From assembly GCF_001570365.1 (NCBI RefSeq), contig NZ_BBYK01000044.1:1-64000 (forward strand): DNA of 64,000 nt, read 5' to 3'. The DNA comes from Microtetraspora fusca. GTDB lineage: Bacteria > Actinomycetota > Actinomycetes > Streptosporangiales > Streptosporangiaceae. Positions 50,695 through 59,325 of the stretch are shown here, piece by piece (positions within the stretch are counted from its first letter, which is position 1; the number at the start of each line of letters is the position of its first letter). The notes under the pieces were generated by a model. It saw only the letters and a program-made list of their open reading frames with translations. It did not search any database and was not told the DNA's origin. The position numbers were made by a program, and so were the translations under genes.

Positions 50695-52437
50695 TCAGGG
50701 ACGAGGGATGTTGCGGAGGTTGGCGCGGGCCATCTGGACCATCCGCCCGACGCCGCCGTTCAGCACCATCTTCCCGGCCGAGAGCGCGAAGCCCGCGATC
50801 TGCTCCCCCGTGACGCGCGGCGGCAGGGAGAGGGCGTTCGGATCGGTGACGACGTCCACGAGGGCCGGCCCGCCGTGGCGGAACGCCTCGCGCAGCGCGT
50901 CCCTGACCCGCTTCGGGTCCTCGACCCGCACGCCGTACGCCCCGGCCGCCCGCGCGATGGCGGCGTAGTCGGTGTGCGGATATGTCGTGCCGTACGGCCG
51001 CAGGCCCGCGACCATCATCTCCAGGTCCACCATGCCGAGCGAGGAGTTGTCGAAGAGCACCACCTTCACCGGCAGGCCGTACTGGACCAGCGACAGGAAG
51101 TCGCCCATCAGCATGGAGAATCCGCCGTCGCCGGACAGCGAGACGACCTGGCGGTCCCGATCGATGAGCTGGGCGCCGAACGCCTGCGGCAGCGCGTTGG
51201 CCATCGAGCCGTGGCTGAAGGAGCCGATCACCCGGCGGCGGCCGTTCGGCGTGAGGTAGCGCGCCGCCCAGACGTTGCACATGCCGGTGTCCACGGTGAA
51301 GACGGCGTCGTCATCGGCCTCCTCGTCGAGGACGGACGCCACGTACTCCGGGTGGATCGGCACGTGCCCCTCCACGTTGCGGGTGTAGGCGTCCACGACC
51401 GTCGTCAGCGCGTCCGCGTGCTTCTTCAGCATGCGGTCCAGGAACCTGCGGTCGGCCTTCTCGGCCACGCGCGGGAGCAGCGCCCGCAGCGTCTCGCGGG
51501 CGTCGCCCCACACCGCCAGGTCCAGCTTGGACCGGCGGCCCAGATGCTCCGGCCGCACGTCCACCTGGACGATGCGCACGTCATCCGGCAAGAAGGCGTT
51601 GTACGGAAAATCGGTGCCGAGCAGGATCAGCAGGTCCGCCTCGTGCATCGCGTCGTACGCCGCGCCGTAGCCGAGCAGCCCCGACATGCCCACGTCGTAC
51701 GGATTGTCGTACTGGATCCACTCCTTGCCGCGGAGGGCGTGGCCGACCGGCGCCTTCACCCGTTCCGCGAAGGCCATCACCTCGTCGTGGGCGCCCGCCG
51801 TGCCGCTGCCGCAGAAGAGCGTCACGTGCCGGGCGTCGTCGACCATCGCGGCCAGCGCGTCGATCTCCTCGTCGGCCGGACGGATGGTGGGACGGCGGGT
51901 GACCAGCGCCAGCTCGGCCGCCCGCTGGGGCGCCTCGCGGGCCGCGATGTCACCGGGCAGGCTGACCACCGAGACACCGGAGCGGCCCACCGCGTGCTGG
52001 ATCGCCGTCTGCAGCACCCGGGGCATCTGCGAGGGGTGCGAGATCAGCTCCGAGTAGTGGCTGCACTCGGCGAAGAGCCGGTCGGGGTGCGTCTCCTGGA
52101 AGTAGGCCGTGCCGATCTCGCTGCTCGGGATCTGCGCCGCGAGCGCCACCACCGGCGCCATGCTCCGGTGCGCGTCGTACAGACCGTTGATCAGGTGCAG
52201 GTTTCCCGGGCCGCAACTGCCCGCGCACGCCGCCAGGTTCCCGGTGAGCTGCGCTTCGGCGCCCGCCGCGAAGGCGGCCGTCTCCTCGTGCCGCACCTGC
52301 ACCCAGTCCATGCCGGGAGCCCGGCGGATGGCGTCGATGACCGGGTTGAGGCTGTCCCCGACGACGCCGTAGATCCGCCGTACGCCCGCCTGACCGAGGA
52401 TGTCGACGAACTGCTCGGCGATGGTCTGCCTGGCCAT
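50695..52437 (-). CDS. poxB: Thiamine pyrophosphate-dependent pyruvate oxidase/dehydrogenase (PoxB-like)
   Basis: 580 residues, three-domain TPP enzyme. N-terminal PYR domain with GVVGDSLNPVIDAI and the catalytic Glu in RHEETAAFAAGAEAQLTG; central FAD-type domain (HVTLFCGSGTAGAHDEVM, ADLLILLGTDFPYNAFLP); C-terminal PP domain with GDGGFSMLMGDFLSLVQYGLPVKVVLFDNSSLG. It probably converts pyruvate to acetate and CO2 with electrons to quinone, or makes acetyl phosphate. ATG 52437 is chosen; the open frame upstream is Arg/Gly-rich and not conserved. It is transcribed alone, upstream of the ArsR gene. Confidence 0.9.
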   Translation of the reverse strand: MARQTIAEQFVDILGQAGVRRIYGVVGDSLNPVIDAIRRAPGMDWVQVRHEETAAFAAGAEAQLTGNLAACAGSCGPGNLHLINGLYDAHRSMAPVVALAAQIPSSEIGTAYFQETHPDRLFAECSHYSELISHPSQMPRVLQTAIQHAVGRSGVSVVSLPGDIAAREAPQRAAELALVTRRPTIRPADEEIDALAAMVDDARHVTLFCGSGTAGAHDEVMAFAERVKAPVGHALRGKEWIQYDNPYDVGMSGLLGYGAAYDAMHEADLLILLGTDFPYNAFLPDDVRIVQVDVRPEHLGRRSKLDLAVWGDARETLRALLPRVAEKADRRFLDRMLKKHADALTTVVDAYTRNVEGHVPIHPEYVASVLDEEADDDAVFTVDTGMCNVWAARYLTPNGRRRVIGSFSHGSMANALPQAFGAQLIDRDRQVVSLSGDGGFSMLMGDFLSLVQYGLPVKVVLFDNSSLGMVDLEMMVAGLRPYGTTYPHTDYAAIARAAGAYGVRVEDPKRVRDALREAFRHGGPALVDVVTDPNALSLPPRVTGEQIAGFALSAGKMVLNGGVGRMVQMARANLRNIPRP

Positions 52438-52561
52438 GGACGATTCCCCCTCACCGGTCCGCGGACGGGCTCGCCCGCCCCGCTGTCCCTGACCGCCCCC
52501 TGCCCCGCGTCGCACCGTGCAGTCACTCCGCGGCGTCTAAGGATGGGCGGGCGCGGCGCGC

Positions 52562-53194
52562 TCAGACGCGGCGGGCCCGCCACAGCTCCACGGCCGCCCA
52601 CAGGGCCCCGACGGCGATCAGCGCGCCGTGCGCCATCCGGAGCGCGGGCGGGCCGAAGAACTGCGGGATGAAGAGGGCGAATCCGACGGCCAGCGGGACG
52701 GCGCTCCACCGGGCGAGCACACCCGAACGCCAGACGGCGACGGCCGCCAGGACCACGCCGACGCCGAGCAGCAGGAGCCCGGCCCCGAACATCGTGACCG
52801 CCGCGGGGCCGTACCGGAAGTCGTCGGCGAGCGAGAGCAGTGACGCGTCCTGGTTCTGGAGGGCGCGGGCGGCGATGACGTTCAGGCCGAACACCTCGGC
52901 TCCGTAGTACGGGAGCGTCAGCCCCACGCCGACCGACGTGACCACCACGGCGGGCAGCGACGGGCGCCGGTCGAGCACGAGGTGCAGCGCCAGCAGGCCC
53001 AGCGTGAGCAGGACGAACCCCGCCACCGCGAACAGGTGCGCCGCGACCCAGGCAGACGAGGCCATCGCCCGCGCGCCGGCCAGGGTGGTCTCGTCCGAGT
53101 ACGGCCGGACCAGCGGATAGAGGAGGAACAGCACCCCGGCGGCGGCGAGAGAACCGGCGCCCAGCCGAGCACGGGACGAGTGGAGGGTGGACAT
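52562..53194 (-). CDS. Integral membrane protein of unknown function
   Basis: 210 residues with about six hydrophobic helices (LGAGSLAAAGVLFLLYPLV, AAHLFAVAGFVLLTLGLLALHLVL, VVVTSVGVGLTLPYYGAEVFGLNV, AAVTMFGAGLLLLGVGVVLAAV, WSAVPLAVGFALFIPQFF, GALIAVGALWAAVELW). ATG 53194 has GGGAG 6 bases before it. A perfect 15-base palindrome lies 43 bases upstream, next to a TetR pseudogene, so its repressor is probably lost and it may be constitutive. No named family recognised. Confidence 0.75.
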   Translation of the reverse strand: MSTLHSSRARLGAGSLAAAGVLFLLYPLVRPYSDETTLAGARAMASSAWVAAHLFAVAGFVLLTLGLLALHLVLDRRPSLPAVVVTSVGVGLTLPYYGAEVFGLNVIAARALQNQDASLLSLADDFRYGPAAVTMFGAGLLLLGVGVVLAAVAVWRSGVLARWSAVPLAVGFALFIPQFFGPPALRMAHGALIAVGALWAAVELWRARRV

Positions 53195-53236
53195 GGACGG
53201 CTCCCATCGAGAATCGCTAGCGCGTCGCTCTGTTTC

Positions 53237-53251
53237 GAGAGCAATGCTCTC
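53237..53251. promoter_or_regulatory. Palindrome GAGAGCAATGCTCTC, likely TetR operator
   Basis: 15 bases with perfect 7-base arms around one central A, between the TetR pseudogene and the membrane protein gene it would have controlled. This sequence type is a common binding site of actinobacterial TetR regulators. The cognate local repressor is no longer intact. Confidence 0.7.
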
Positions 53252-53268
53252 CTTAGAGAACGACGATG

Positions 53269-53686
53269 TCAACCGAGTCTCCCGCTCTCTTTGATCCGTG
53301 GGGCGCCGCCGCATGTCAGCGGCTCGGCCGGCTGTTCGACGATCAGGCCCGCCCGTACGGCCGGGGCGAGGCCCCGGGCCAGCAGGCGGCGGGCGCACCG
53401 GGGGTTGTCGAGGTGCTGCCAGCGGCTCCAGCCCAGCACCTACGGGCCTTCCTGGAGGAGGATCCGCTGGACCGGACGCTCAGGGCGGCGACGACGCGGT
53501 CGAAGATGTCGCCCTCGATCGTCTCCAGAACCGCGCGAAGACCTCTTCCTTGTCGGCAAAGTCGTGGTGAAGCGCTCCCCGCGTGACGTCGGCGCGGGCG
53601 ACTGTCCAACCGGGGAGTGGCGCGGCTGAGGCAGAGCGACGGCGGTCCAGGAGGTGGCGCGGTGCAATCGGCTCGCCGGTCTTCAC
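53269..53686 (-). pseudogene. TetR-family regulator, multiply frameshifted pseudogene
   Basis: Conserved fragments lie in three frames of the minus strand in the right order: PRHLLD (start), RADVTRGALHHDFADKEEVF (recognition helix and YHHF-like turn), then in a second frame RAVLETIEGDIFDRVVAAL, then in a third RILLQEGP, an in-frame TAG, VLGWSRWQHLDNPRCARRLLARGLAPAVRAGLIVEQPAEPL and a stop at 53269-53271. At least two frameshifts, one nonsense codon and a missing C-terminus show decay rather than sequencing error. It was very likely the repressor of the membrane gene at 52562, whose palindromic operator lies between them. Confidence 0.85.
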
Positions 53687-53729
53687 GCTCTTCAGGCGCG
53701 ATGCCGAACACCGCGGACGGCGAGGCCGG

Positions 53730-54410
53730 TCAGCGGGCGCCCAGTGGGCCGCCGGGGGAGATCAGTCCGGTCTCGTAGGCCAGCACGACGGCCTGAACAC
53801 GGTCGCGGAGGCCGAGTTTGGACAGGATGCGGGCAACGTGCGTTTTCACCGTCGTCGCGCTGAGTGTCAGCCGATCGGCCAGTTCGGCGTTGCTCAGGCC
53901 CGTGGCGAGCAGCCGTAGCACCTCCAGCTCTCGTGGCGTCAGTTCGGACAGGTCGCGGTGCAGGTTGGCCTTCGCCTCGTCACGGGGCGCGAAACGCTCG
54001 ATGAGGCGGCGCGTGATGGTCGGCGCGAGCAGGGCGTCGCCGGAGCGCACCAGACGTAATGCGGCCACCAGGTGCTCGGGGCTGACGTCTTTGAGCAGGA
54101 AGCCGCTGGCGCCGGCGGTGAGAGCGGCGTAGACGTAGTGGTCGAGATCGTAAGTGGTCAGGACGATGACGCGGGTCTCGCTCGCTCCACCGCTCATGAT
54201 CTGGCGGGTGGCTTCGATGCCGTCCATCCGCGGCATCCGGATGTCCATGAGCACGACGTCCGGCCTGGTGCTCCGAACGGCGGCCACCGCTTCGGCTCCG
54301 TCGGCCGCCTCCGCCGCCACCTCGATGCCGTCGGCGGCGAGGATCATCCGGAACCCGGTGCGGACCAGCGCCTGGTCATCGGCGATGACCGCGCGCAGCG
54401 GCCCGCTCAT
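53730..54410 (-). CDS. NarL/LuxR-family response regulator
   Basis: 226 residues. Receiver: AVIADDQALVRTGFRMIL (acidic pair), phosphoacceptor Asp in VVLMDIRMPRMDG, VIVLTTYDLDHYVY, and Lys in GFLLKDVSPEHL. Output: LTPRELEVLRLLATGLSNAELADRLTLSATTVKTHVARILSKLGLRDR, a typical LuxR HTH. It overlaps the kinase gene by 4 bases (ATGA at 54407) and is its partner. Targets unknown; the esterase divergent from this pair is a candidate. Confidence 0.92.
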   Translation of the reverse strand: MSGPLRAVIADDQALVRTGFRMILAADGIEVAAEAADGAEAVAAVRSTRPDVVLMDIRMPRMDGIEATRQIMSGGASETRVIVLTTYDLDHYVYAALTAGASGFLLKDVSPEHLVAALRLVRSGDALLAPTITRRLIERFAPRDEAKANLHRDLSELTPRELEVLRLLATGLSNAELADRLTLSATTVKTHVARILSKLGLRDRVQAVVLAYETGLISPGGPLGAR

Positions 54411-55744
54411 GCGGCGGTCCAGGGAATGCGGGCCGTGATCCGATATCCGCCTCCGGCACTGGGGCCGGCGACCAGGGTCCCGCCGTAGACGGCCAGCCGC
54501 TCACGTAGCCCGATCAGCCCGCGGCCGTTGCCGGCCCGGGACTGGGGGCCCGGCACGCCGCCGGTGTCGGTGACCTCGATCTCCAGCCAGTCGCCGCTGT
54601 GGCCGATCGTGACGGACGCCGCCGCGCCGGCCGCGTGCTTCATCGTGTTGGTCAGGGCCTCCTGCACGACGCGGTAGACGGTGAGGCCGACCCCGTCGGG
54701 CAGGGGACTCGGCGGCGAGAGCGCGACGTCCACCGACACCCCCGCGGCGCGTACCCGCTCGATGAGGCCGTCGAGTTGGTCGAGTCCGGGCTGCGGTTCG
54801 AGCCCGTCGCCCTCGTCGCCCGCGCGCCCGCTTTCCGGCCCGGCGAGCAGGCCCATGACGTTGCGCAGTTCGGCCATGGCGGCTCGGCCGCTGCTTTCGA
54901 TCGCGAGCAGTGCCTGCTTGGACAGTTCCGGCTCGGCGTCCATCACTTTGCGCGCCGCGCCCGCCTGGATCACCATCACGCTCACATTGTGAGTCACCAC
55001 ATCGTGGAGTTCGGCGGCGATCCGGGAACGTTCGGTCTCGACCGCCTTCCGCATGGCGTCCTCCTGGGCCTGTTGGAGTTCGGTGAGCCGATCCCGGCTC
55101 TGCCGGAAGAACCGGACGATGCTCGCGCAGACCCCGGCGCTCAGCAGGACGAGGTAGGGGGCCAGCCAGCTGGGGAGGCTGGGGAGGCTGGACACGATGT
55201 CCCGGTCCACGGCACCGGCGAGCACGGCCGCGAGCAGGAGGCCGGCCACGGCGGGCACTCGGTTGCGGCTGTGGGCGACGGCACTGTAGGCGGCGATCGC
55301 GCAGGTCAGTACGGTGATCCACGTCTCGCCGCCGTTCGTGGCCAGCGCCGCGGACATCACCACCCAGAAGGTGGTGAGCGGATACCTGCGCCGGGTCGCC
55401 AGCGGCAAGGCGGTCAGCGCCACCAGGAGCACGGGTGGCTCGTACTCGTTGGAGTCGACGCCGGGCACTGGGGGGATCAGCACCGGGACGGGCGACTGGG
55501 CGTCGATGCCCGGGTCCGGTAATGCCGGAAGAGACGGTACTGCCGGAGGAGACGGAGGCAGCGGAGAAGGCCGCAGTTGCAGCAACTCGATCAGAGGGCG
55601 CAGCTGCGTGTCGACGCGATGGACCTGGCCGGGGAGTCCCCCCGCCGCCATCAGCGCGGCGACGGTCAGGAAGATCGCAAGCAGCGCGTCGGCCGCGAGA
55701 GCCCTGTTGGACGGACGGGCGCTTCGCGGTTCCGGCCGCAACAT
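54407..55744 (-). CDS. NarL-type sensor histidine kinase
   Basis: 445 residues: membrane helix ALAADALLAIFLTVAALMAAGG, a Pro-rich external loop (SPLPPSPPAVPSLPALPDPG), three or four more helices, a coiled coil (RQSRDRLTELQQAQEDAMRKAVETERSRIAAELHDVVTHNVSVMV with phosphoacceptor His in LHDVVTHN), and an HATPase domain (VVQEALTNTMKHAAG, DTGG, NGRGLIGLRERLAVYGG). ATG 55744 (MLRPEPRS) is taken as start; ATG 55864 is an in-frame alternative. It controls the response regulator downstream in the operon. Confidence 0.88.
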   Translation of the reverse strand: MLRPEPRSARPSNRALAADALLAIFLTVAALMAAGGLPGQVHRVDTQLRPLIELLQLRPSPLPPSPPAVPSLPALPDPGIDAQSPVPVLIPPVPGVDSNEYEPPVLLVALTALPLATRRRYPLTTFWVVMSAALATNGGETWITVLTCAIAAYSAVAHSRNRVPAVAGLLLAAVLAGAVDRDIVSSLPSLPSWLAPYLVLLSAGVCASIVRFFRQSRDRLTELQQAQEDAMRKAVETERSRIAAELHDVVTHNVSVMVIQAGAARKVMDAEPELSKQALLAIESSGRAAMAELRNVMGLLAGPESGRAGDEGDGLEPQPGLDQLDGLIERVRAAGVSVDVALSPPSPLPDGVGLTVYRVVQEALTNTMKHAAGAAASVTIGHSGDWLEIEVTDTGGVPGPQSRAGNGRGLIGLRERLAVYGGTLVAGPSAGGGYRITARIPWTAA

Positions 55745-56030
55745 GTTCCGCACGTACTGCCGCCAAAGCCGTCGTCCGTCCGCTGCCACCGGAAGATTGT
55801 CGCGTTCGCGCCATCCGCAGCGCATCGGCCTCAGTGACCAGGGCGGTGTCCGTTGGGAGTACATCGCAAGGATGACGCCGCGGGCGGGTCGTTCCCCGGA
55901 GGTATGCGATCTAGGTCCGCCGGGCGACGCGCGTGGACATCGGCCGCTTCTAGCCTCGTCCCTGCCATCAGGCCGCCGCGGGACTCCCCGCGCCAAGGCG
56001 GCCGTCTCGATCGGAAGGACGGACACGTTC

Positions 56031-57362
56031 ATGGGGCATGTGACGGAACCGGTGGACACGGGCAGACGGTACGGCGGCGCGGCCGCACCGGCGCGCGCCG
56101 GCGGGCGGGGCGGCTCCCGGAGCGGAAAGGGCCGGATCCCGCGCGGCGGTGTGGTCGTCGCCGGGCTGCTCGCCTTCGCGGCGACCACGTCGTCCGCGTT
56201 CGCGCAGTCCGCGCCCGCCTCGGCCGGGCCCGCGTCCGCTTCGTCCTCGGCCGTGCCCGCCTCGGCCGGCCTTTCGGCGACATCGAGCAGCACGCCCTAC
56301 CTGCCCAAGCCGACCGGGTCGAATCCGGTCGGCACCACGTCCCTGTACCTGAAAGACACCTCCCGCCCCGACCCCTGGGTCCCTTCCGTGAAAGCCCGGG
56401 AGCTCATGGTCTCCCTGTGGTACCCGGCCAAGTCGCCGGGCCGTAAGCGGGCCCAGTACATGACGCCCAAGGAGTCCGAGCTCCTTCTGAAGGGCGCGAA
56501 GATCACCAATGTGCCGGCCGACACGCTGAGCAAGACGCGGACCAACGCCTTCACCGACGCCAACCCGGCAGGTCGCAAGCACGGTCTCCCCCTCGTCGTG
56601 CTCTCCCCCGGCCATACCAAGCCCCGGGCCGAACTCACGGGGCTGGCCGAGGATCTGGCCAGCCGCGGCTACGTGGTGGCCGCGATCGACCACACCTACG
56701 AGAATGTCGCCACCACCTTCCCCGACGGACGGGTGACCACCTGCGTCACCTGCGATATGGACAAGGATCCGGCGTGGTGGGAGAAGCTGGTGAAAAGCCG
56801 GGCGGCCGACGTCTCCTTCGTGCTCGACGAACTGACCGGGTCGCACTCGAAATGGAAGGGAACCCGCCTGATCGACCCGTCTCGTATCGCGATGGCCGGC
56901 CACTCCGTCGGAGGAGCGAGCGCGACCGCGGCCATGCTCAAGGACTCCCGGATACGCGCCGGCATCGACATGGACGGCACCACAGATCTCCCGATCCCGG
57001 ACAGTGGGCTGTCGCGACCGTTCCTGTTCCTGGGCAGGTCGTCCACCTACACCCCGGGTAAGGGAGAGCCGGCCGCCACCTGGGAGCGCGACTGGAAGCA
57101 TCTGACCGGCTGGAAGCGCTGGCTCCTGATGACCGGGGCGGAGCACACGTCCTTCACCGACCTCGGCGTGCTGGTCGACCAGATCGGCATCGACGTCGGC
57201 GCCGACGTCCCCGGCGTCCGGGCGATGGACATCACTCGCACGTACGTCGCGGCCTTCTTCGACCTGCACCTGCGTAAGCAGCCCCAACCCCTGCTGGACG
57301 AGCCGTCGACCCGCTACCCCGAGATCAAGTACTGCTCGGCCGAGACGAAAACCTGCCGGTAG
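56031..57362 (+). CDS. Secreted alpha/beta hydrolase (PAF-acetylhydrolase II/lipase-like)
   Basis: 443 residues. An internal hydrophobic segment after a basic stretch (GRIPRGGVVVAGLLAFAATTSSAFAQSAPA) serves as a signal or anchor, followed by an Ala/Ser linker. The catalytic domain has an oxyanion-type loop (PLVVLSPGHTKPRAEL), the nucleophile in MAGHSVGGASA, the acid Asp in AGIDMDGTTD and His in TGAEHTSFTDL. Relatives cleave short acyl esters such as platelet-activating factor; some degrade polyesters. An extra Cys pair (TTCVTCDMD) may form a disulfide. It is divergent from the two-component genes at 53730-55744. Confidence 0.88.
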   Translation: MGHVTEPVDTGRRYGGAAAPARAGGRGGSRSGKGRIPRGGVVVAGLLAFAATTSSAFAQSAPASAGPASASSSAVPASAGLSATSSSTPYLPKPTGSNPVGTTSLYLKDTSRPDPWVPSVKARELMVSLWYPAKSPGRKRAQYMTPKESELLLKGAKITNVPADTLSKTRTNAFTDANPAGRKHGLPLVVLSPGHTKPRAELTGLAEDLASRGYVVAAIDHTYENVATTFPDGRVTTCVTCDMDKDPAWWEKLVKSRAADVSFVLDELTGSHSKWKGTRLIDPSRIAMAGHSVGGASATAAMLKDSRIRAGIDMDGTTDLPIPDSGLSRPFLFLGRSSTYTPGKGEPAATWERDWKHLTGWKRWLLMTGAEHTSFTDLGVLVDQIGIDVGADVPGVRAMDITRTYVAAFFDLHLRKQPQPLLDEPSTRYPEIKYCSAETKTCR

Positions 57363-57680
57363 GACGCCGCCCGGTGAAGTACCGAACCCGCCGCCTCATC
57401 ATCACTCCCGGCGATCCGACCTTCACCGGCTGAAGCTTTCTCGCCGTCGCCGATCGTCCGCTCCGGGACCTGACCGCGTCGGCTCCACGCGGCGGCGGAG
57501 GCGTCGAGCAGCGGGCGGATCTCGGCGGCGGCCTTCCGCAGCTCGGCGGCGCGATCGCGGTCACGGCGACCGCCGATCACCTTCCGGGATCGCCAGGAAA
57601 ATACGCCACCTATATGTATGCATATGTCACACGCCGAAAACCCGATGTAGCGGGATGCTCCGCCCCGGAATGATGGCCGG
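57363..57680. other. Intergenic region, possible gene remnant
   Basis: 318 bases between the esterase and the acetyltransferase. On the minus strand, 57400-57600, a frame reads RDRAAELRKAAAEIRPLLDASAAAWSRRGQ, which looks helical and protein-like, but it is joined to low-complexity sequence and has no start or known match, so I do not call a gene. Nothing else is recognised. Confidence 0.35.
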
Positions 57681-58607
57681 GTGACCATCGCGAACGACCT
57701 CACCGTGCGCCCCTACGCCGACGCGGACATGCCACTCCTCCAGCGGACCTTCGCCGACTGGATCGCCGAGGCGGGCCGCTGCGGTTACGACCACATCGGC
57801 GAGCTGCCGCACCGCATCTACGAGAACCTCCGCGGCCGACGCCCGGTCGGCGAGCTGGTCCACGTCTGGGAGGGCGTCGGGGGCGTCGCCGGGCTCGCGA
57901 TCAACCTGCGCTTCGGGGCGGCCTTCGACGTGTTCACCGCGCCCTCGCTGCGCGGGACCGCGGCGGAGTCACACATGCTCCGCACCGCGTACGAGACGAC
58001 GGGCCGCCTCATGGGCGAGGACGAGCCCTTCGTGCTGACCGACCTCTTCGACTGCGACACCGTGCGGGCCGACCTGCTCAGCCAGCTCGGGTTCACCCGC
58101 TTCCGCGTCTGGGACCACGTCAACGAGCGCGATCTGTCCGGCCAGGTCGCCGAGCCCCGGCTCCCTGCGGGGTTCGTCGTGCGCGGCGCCCGCCCGGACG
58201 ACGCCGCCGGGCTCGCCGAGGCCCGCAACAACTCGTTCGAGGAGAGCTGGACGGGAGACCTGTACCGCTCCGCGGTCATGGAGAAGCCCGGCTACGACCC
58301 CGCCCGCGAGATCGTCGTCGAGTCGCCCGAGGGGCGGATCGCCGCGTTCACCGTCTACTGGACGGACGACCGGAACGGGATCGGGCACTTCGAGCCGGTC
58401 GGCACCCATCGCGACTTCCAGCGCCGCGGCCTCGCCCGCGCCGCCATGCTGTACGCGATACGACGCATGGCGGCGGACGGCATGACCGCGGTCACCGTCA
58501 ACCACAACGCCGAGAACACCCCCGCGGCCCTGCTGTACGCCTCGCTCGGGTTCGTCCGGCGACACGAGACGTACGGCTTCCGCCGCCCCCGCCCGAACGA
58601 CGTCTGA
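57681..58607 (+). CDS. Double GNAT-fold acetyltransferase
   Basis: 308 residues. The N-terminal GNAT-like half (LTVRPYADADMPLLQRTFADWI, GGVAGLAINLRFGAAFDVFTAP) lacks a clear acetyl-CoA loop, while the C-terminal half has it intact: GHFEPVGTHRDFQRRGLARAAMLYAIRRMAADGMTAVTVNHNAENTPAALLYASLGF. This resembles mycothiol-synthase-like tandem GNATs. GTG 57681 is used, with GCCGGGT just upstream. Substrate unknown. Confidence 0.87.
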   Translation: MTIANDLTVRPYADADMPLLQRTFADWIAEAGRCGYDHIGELPHRIYENLRGRRPVGELVHVWEGVGGVAGLAINLRFGAAFDVFTAPSLRGTAAESHMLRTAYETTGRLMGEDEPFVLTDLFDCDTVRADLLSQLGFTRFRVWDHVNERDLSGQVAEPRLPAGFVVRGARPDDAAGLAEARNNSFEESWTGDLYRSAVMEKPGYDPAREIVVESPEGRIAAFTVYWTDDRNGIGHFEPVGTHRDFQRRGLARAAMLYAIRRMAADGMTAVTVNHNAENTPAALLYASLGFVRRHETYGFRRPRPNDV

Positions 58608-58613
58608 CGATCG

Positions 58614-59237
58614 TCACCCGGAGGGCCGCGACGAGGAGGGCGAATCGGACCCGGTCGCGGCCCCCGGCAGGATCCGCCGGAGGTGGTGGTCGACGATCGC
58701 GGCCGCGTCACCCACGGCCAGTTCCCCGAGCAGCACCCCGTCGGCGAGGCCGCGCGCGAGGCCGAGCAGCGCGTGCGCCTCCGCGCCGGGGTCGACGTCC
58801 GCGGCCGGGCCGGAGGCCGCCACCAGCGCGGCGATCTCGCGATGGACGGCGTCGCCGCCGGCGCGATAGAGGTCGCGGATCTCCGGATCGCCGACGGCCC
58901 TGGCCAGGAACGCGTGCCCGGCGAGCAGCGGGATCGGAGCGGTCACACCCAGCCCGACGACCGCGAGCAGCGCGCGCCGCAGCGTGTCCGCCGGGCCGCG
59001 GGCGTCCCGAACGGCCTCGAGAATGCGGCGCTCGATCTCTCCTCGCATGACGTGGGCGCTGGCGCGCAGCAGATCGGCCTTCCCCGCGAAGTAGTGCTGC
59101 ACGAGCCCCTTGGAGACGCCGGCCTCCTGCGCGACCTGCCCGATGGTCACTCCGGCCAGGCCGTCTCGCGCGCACAGCCGCAGCGCCGCCTGGGCGATCT
59201 CCTCCCGCCGAGCCGCGTGGTCGACCTGCTTGGGCAC
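58614..59237 (-). CDS. TetR/AcrR family regulator
   Basis: 207 residues. DNA-binding domain: EEIAQAALRLCARDGLAGVTIGQVAQEAGVSKGLVQHYFAGKADLL. The helical remainder has LARAVGDPEIRDLYRAGGDAVHREIAALV and ALLGLARGLADGVLLGEL. GTG 59237 (VPKQVDHAARR) follows GGAGG by 7 bases; longer frames upstream overlap the operators. It is divergent from the alpha/beta hydrolase at 59326, with a nest of palindromes between, so it most likely represses the hydrolase. Confidence 0.9.
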   Translation of the reverse strand: MPKQVDHAARREEIAQAALRLCARDGLAGVTIGQVAQEAGVSKGLVQHYFAGKADLLRASAHVMRGEIERRILEAVRDARGPADTLRRALLAVVGLGVTAPIPLLAGHAFLARAVGDPEIRDLYRAGGDAVHREIAALVAASGPAADVDPGAEAHALLGLARGLADGVLLGELAVGDAAAIVDHHLRRILPGAATGSDSPSSSRPSG

Positions 59238-59260
59238 GGCCCGCCCTCCCTCTTTCGCAA

Positions 59261-59297
59261 TACGACCGTATCGTGATATCGATACAATACGATCGTA
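59261..59297. promoter_or_regulatory. Nested TACGAYCGTA palindromes, probable TetR operators
   Basis: TACGACCGTA at 59261-59270 and the perfect 10-base TACGATCGTA at 59288-59297 flank GTATCG-N6-CGATAC at 59268-59285. The three elements cover the divergent promoter region between the TetR gene (start 59237) and the hydrolase (start 59326). Operator function is inferred from symmetry and place. Confidence 0.7.
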
Positions 59298-59325
59298 CTG
59301 CCAACGGGGAACGGAGGACCCGTAC

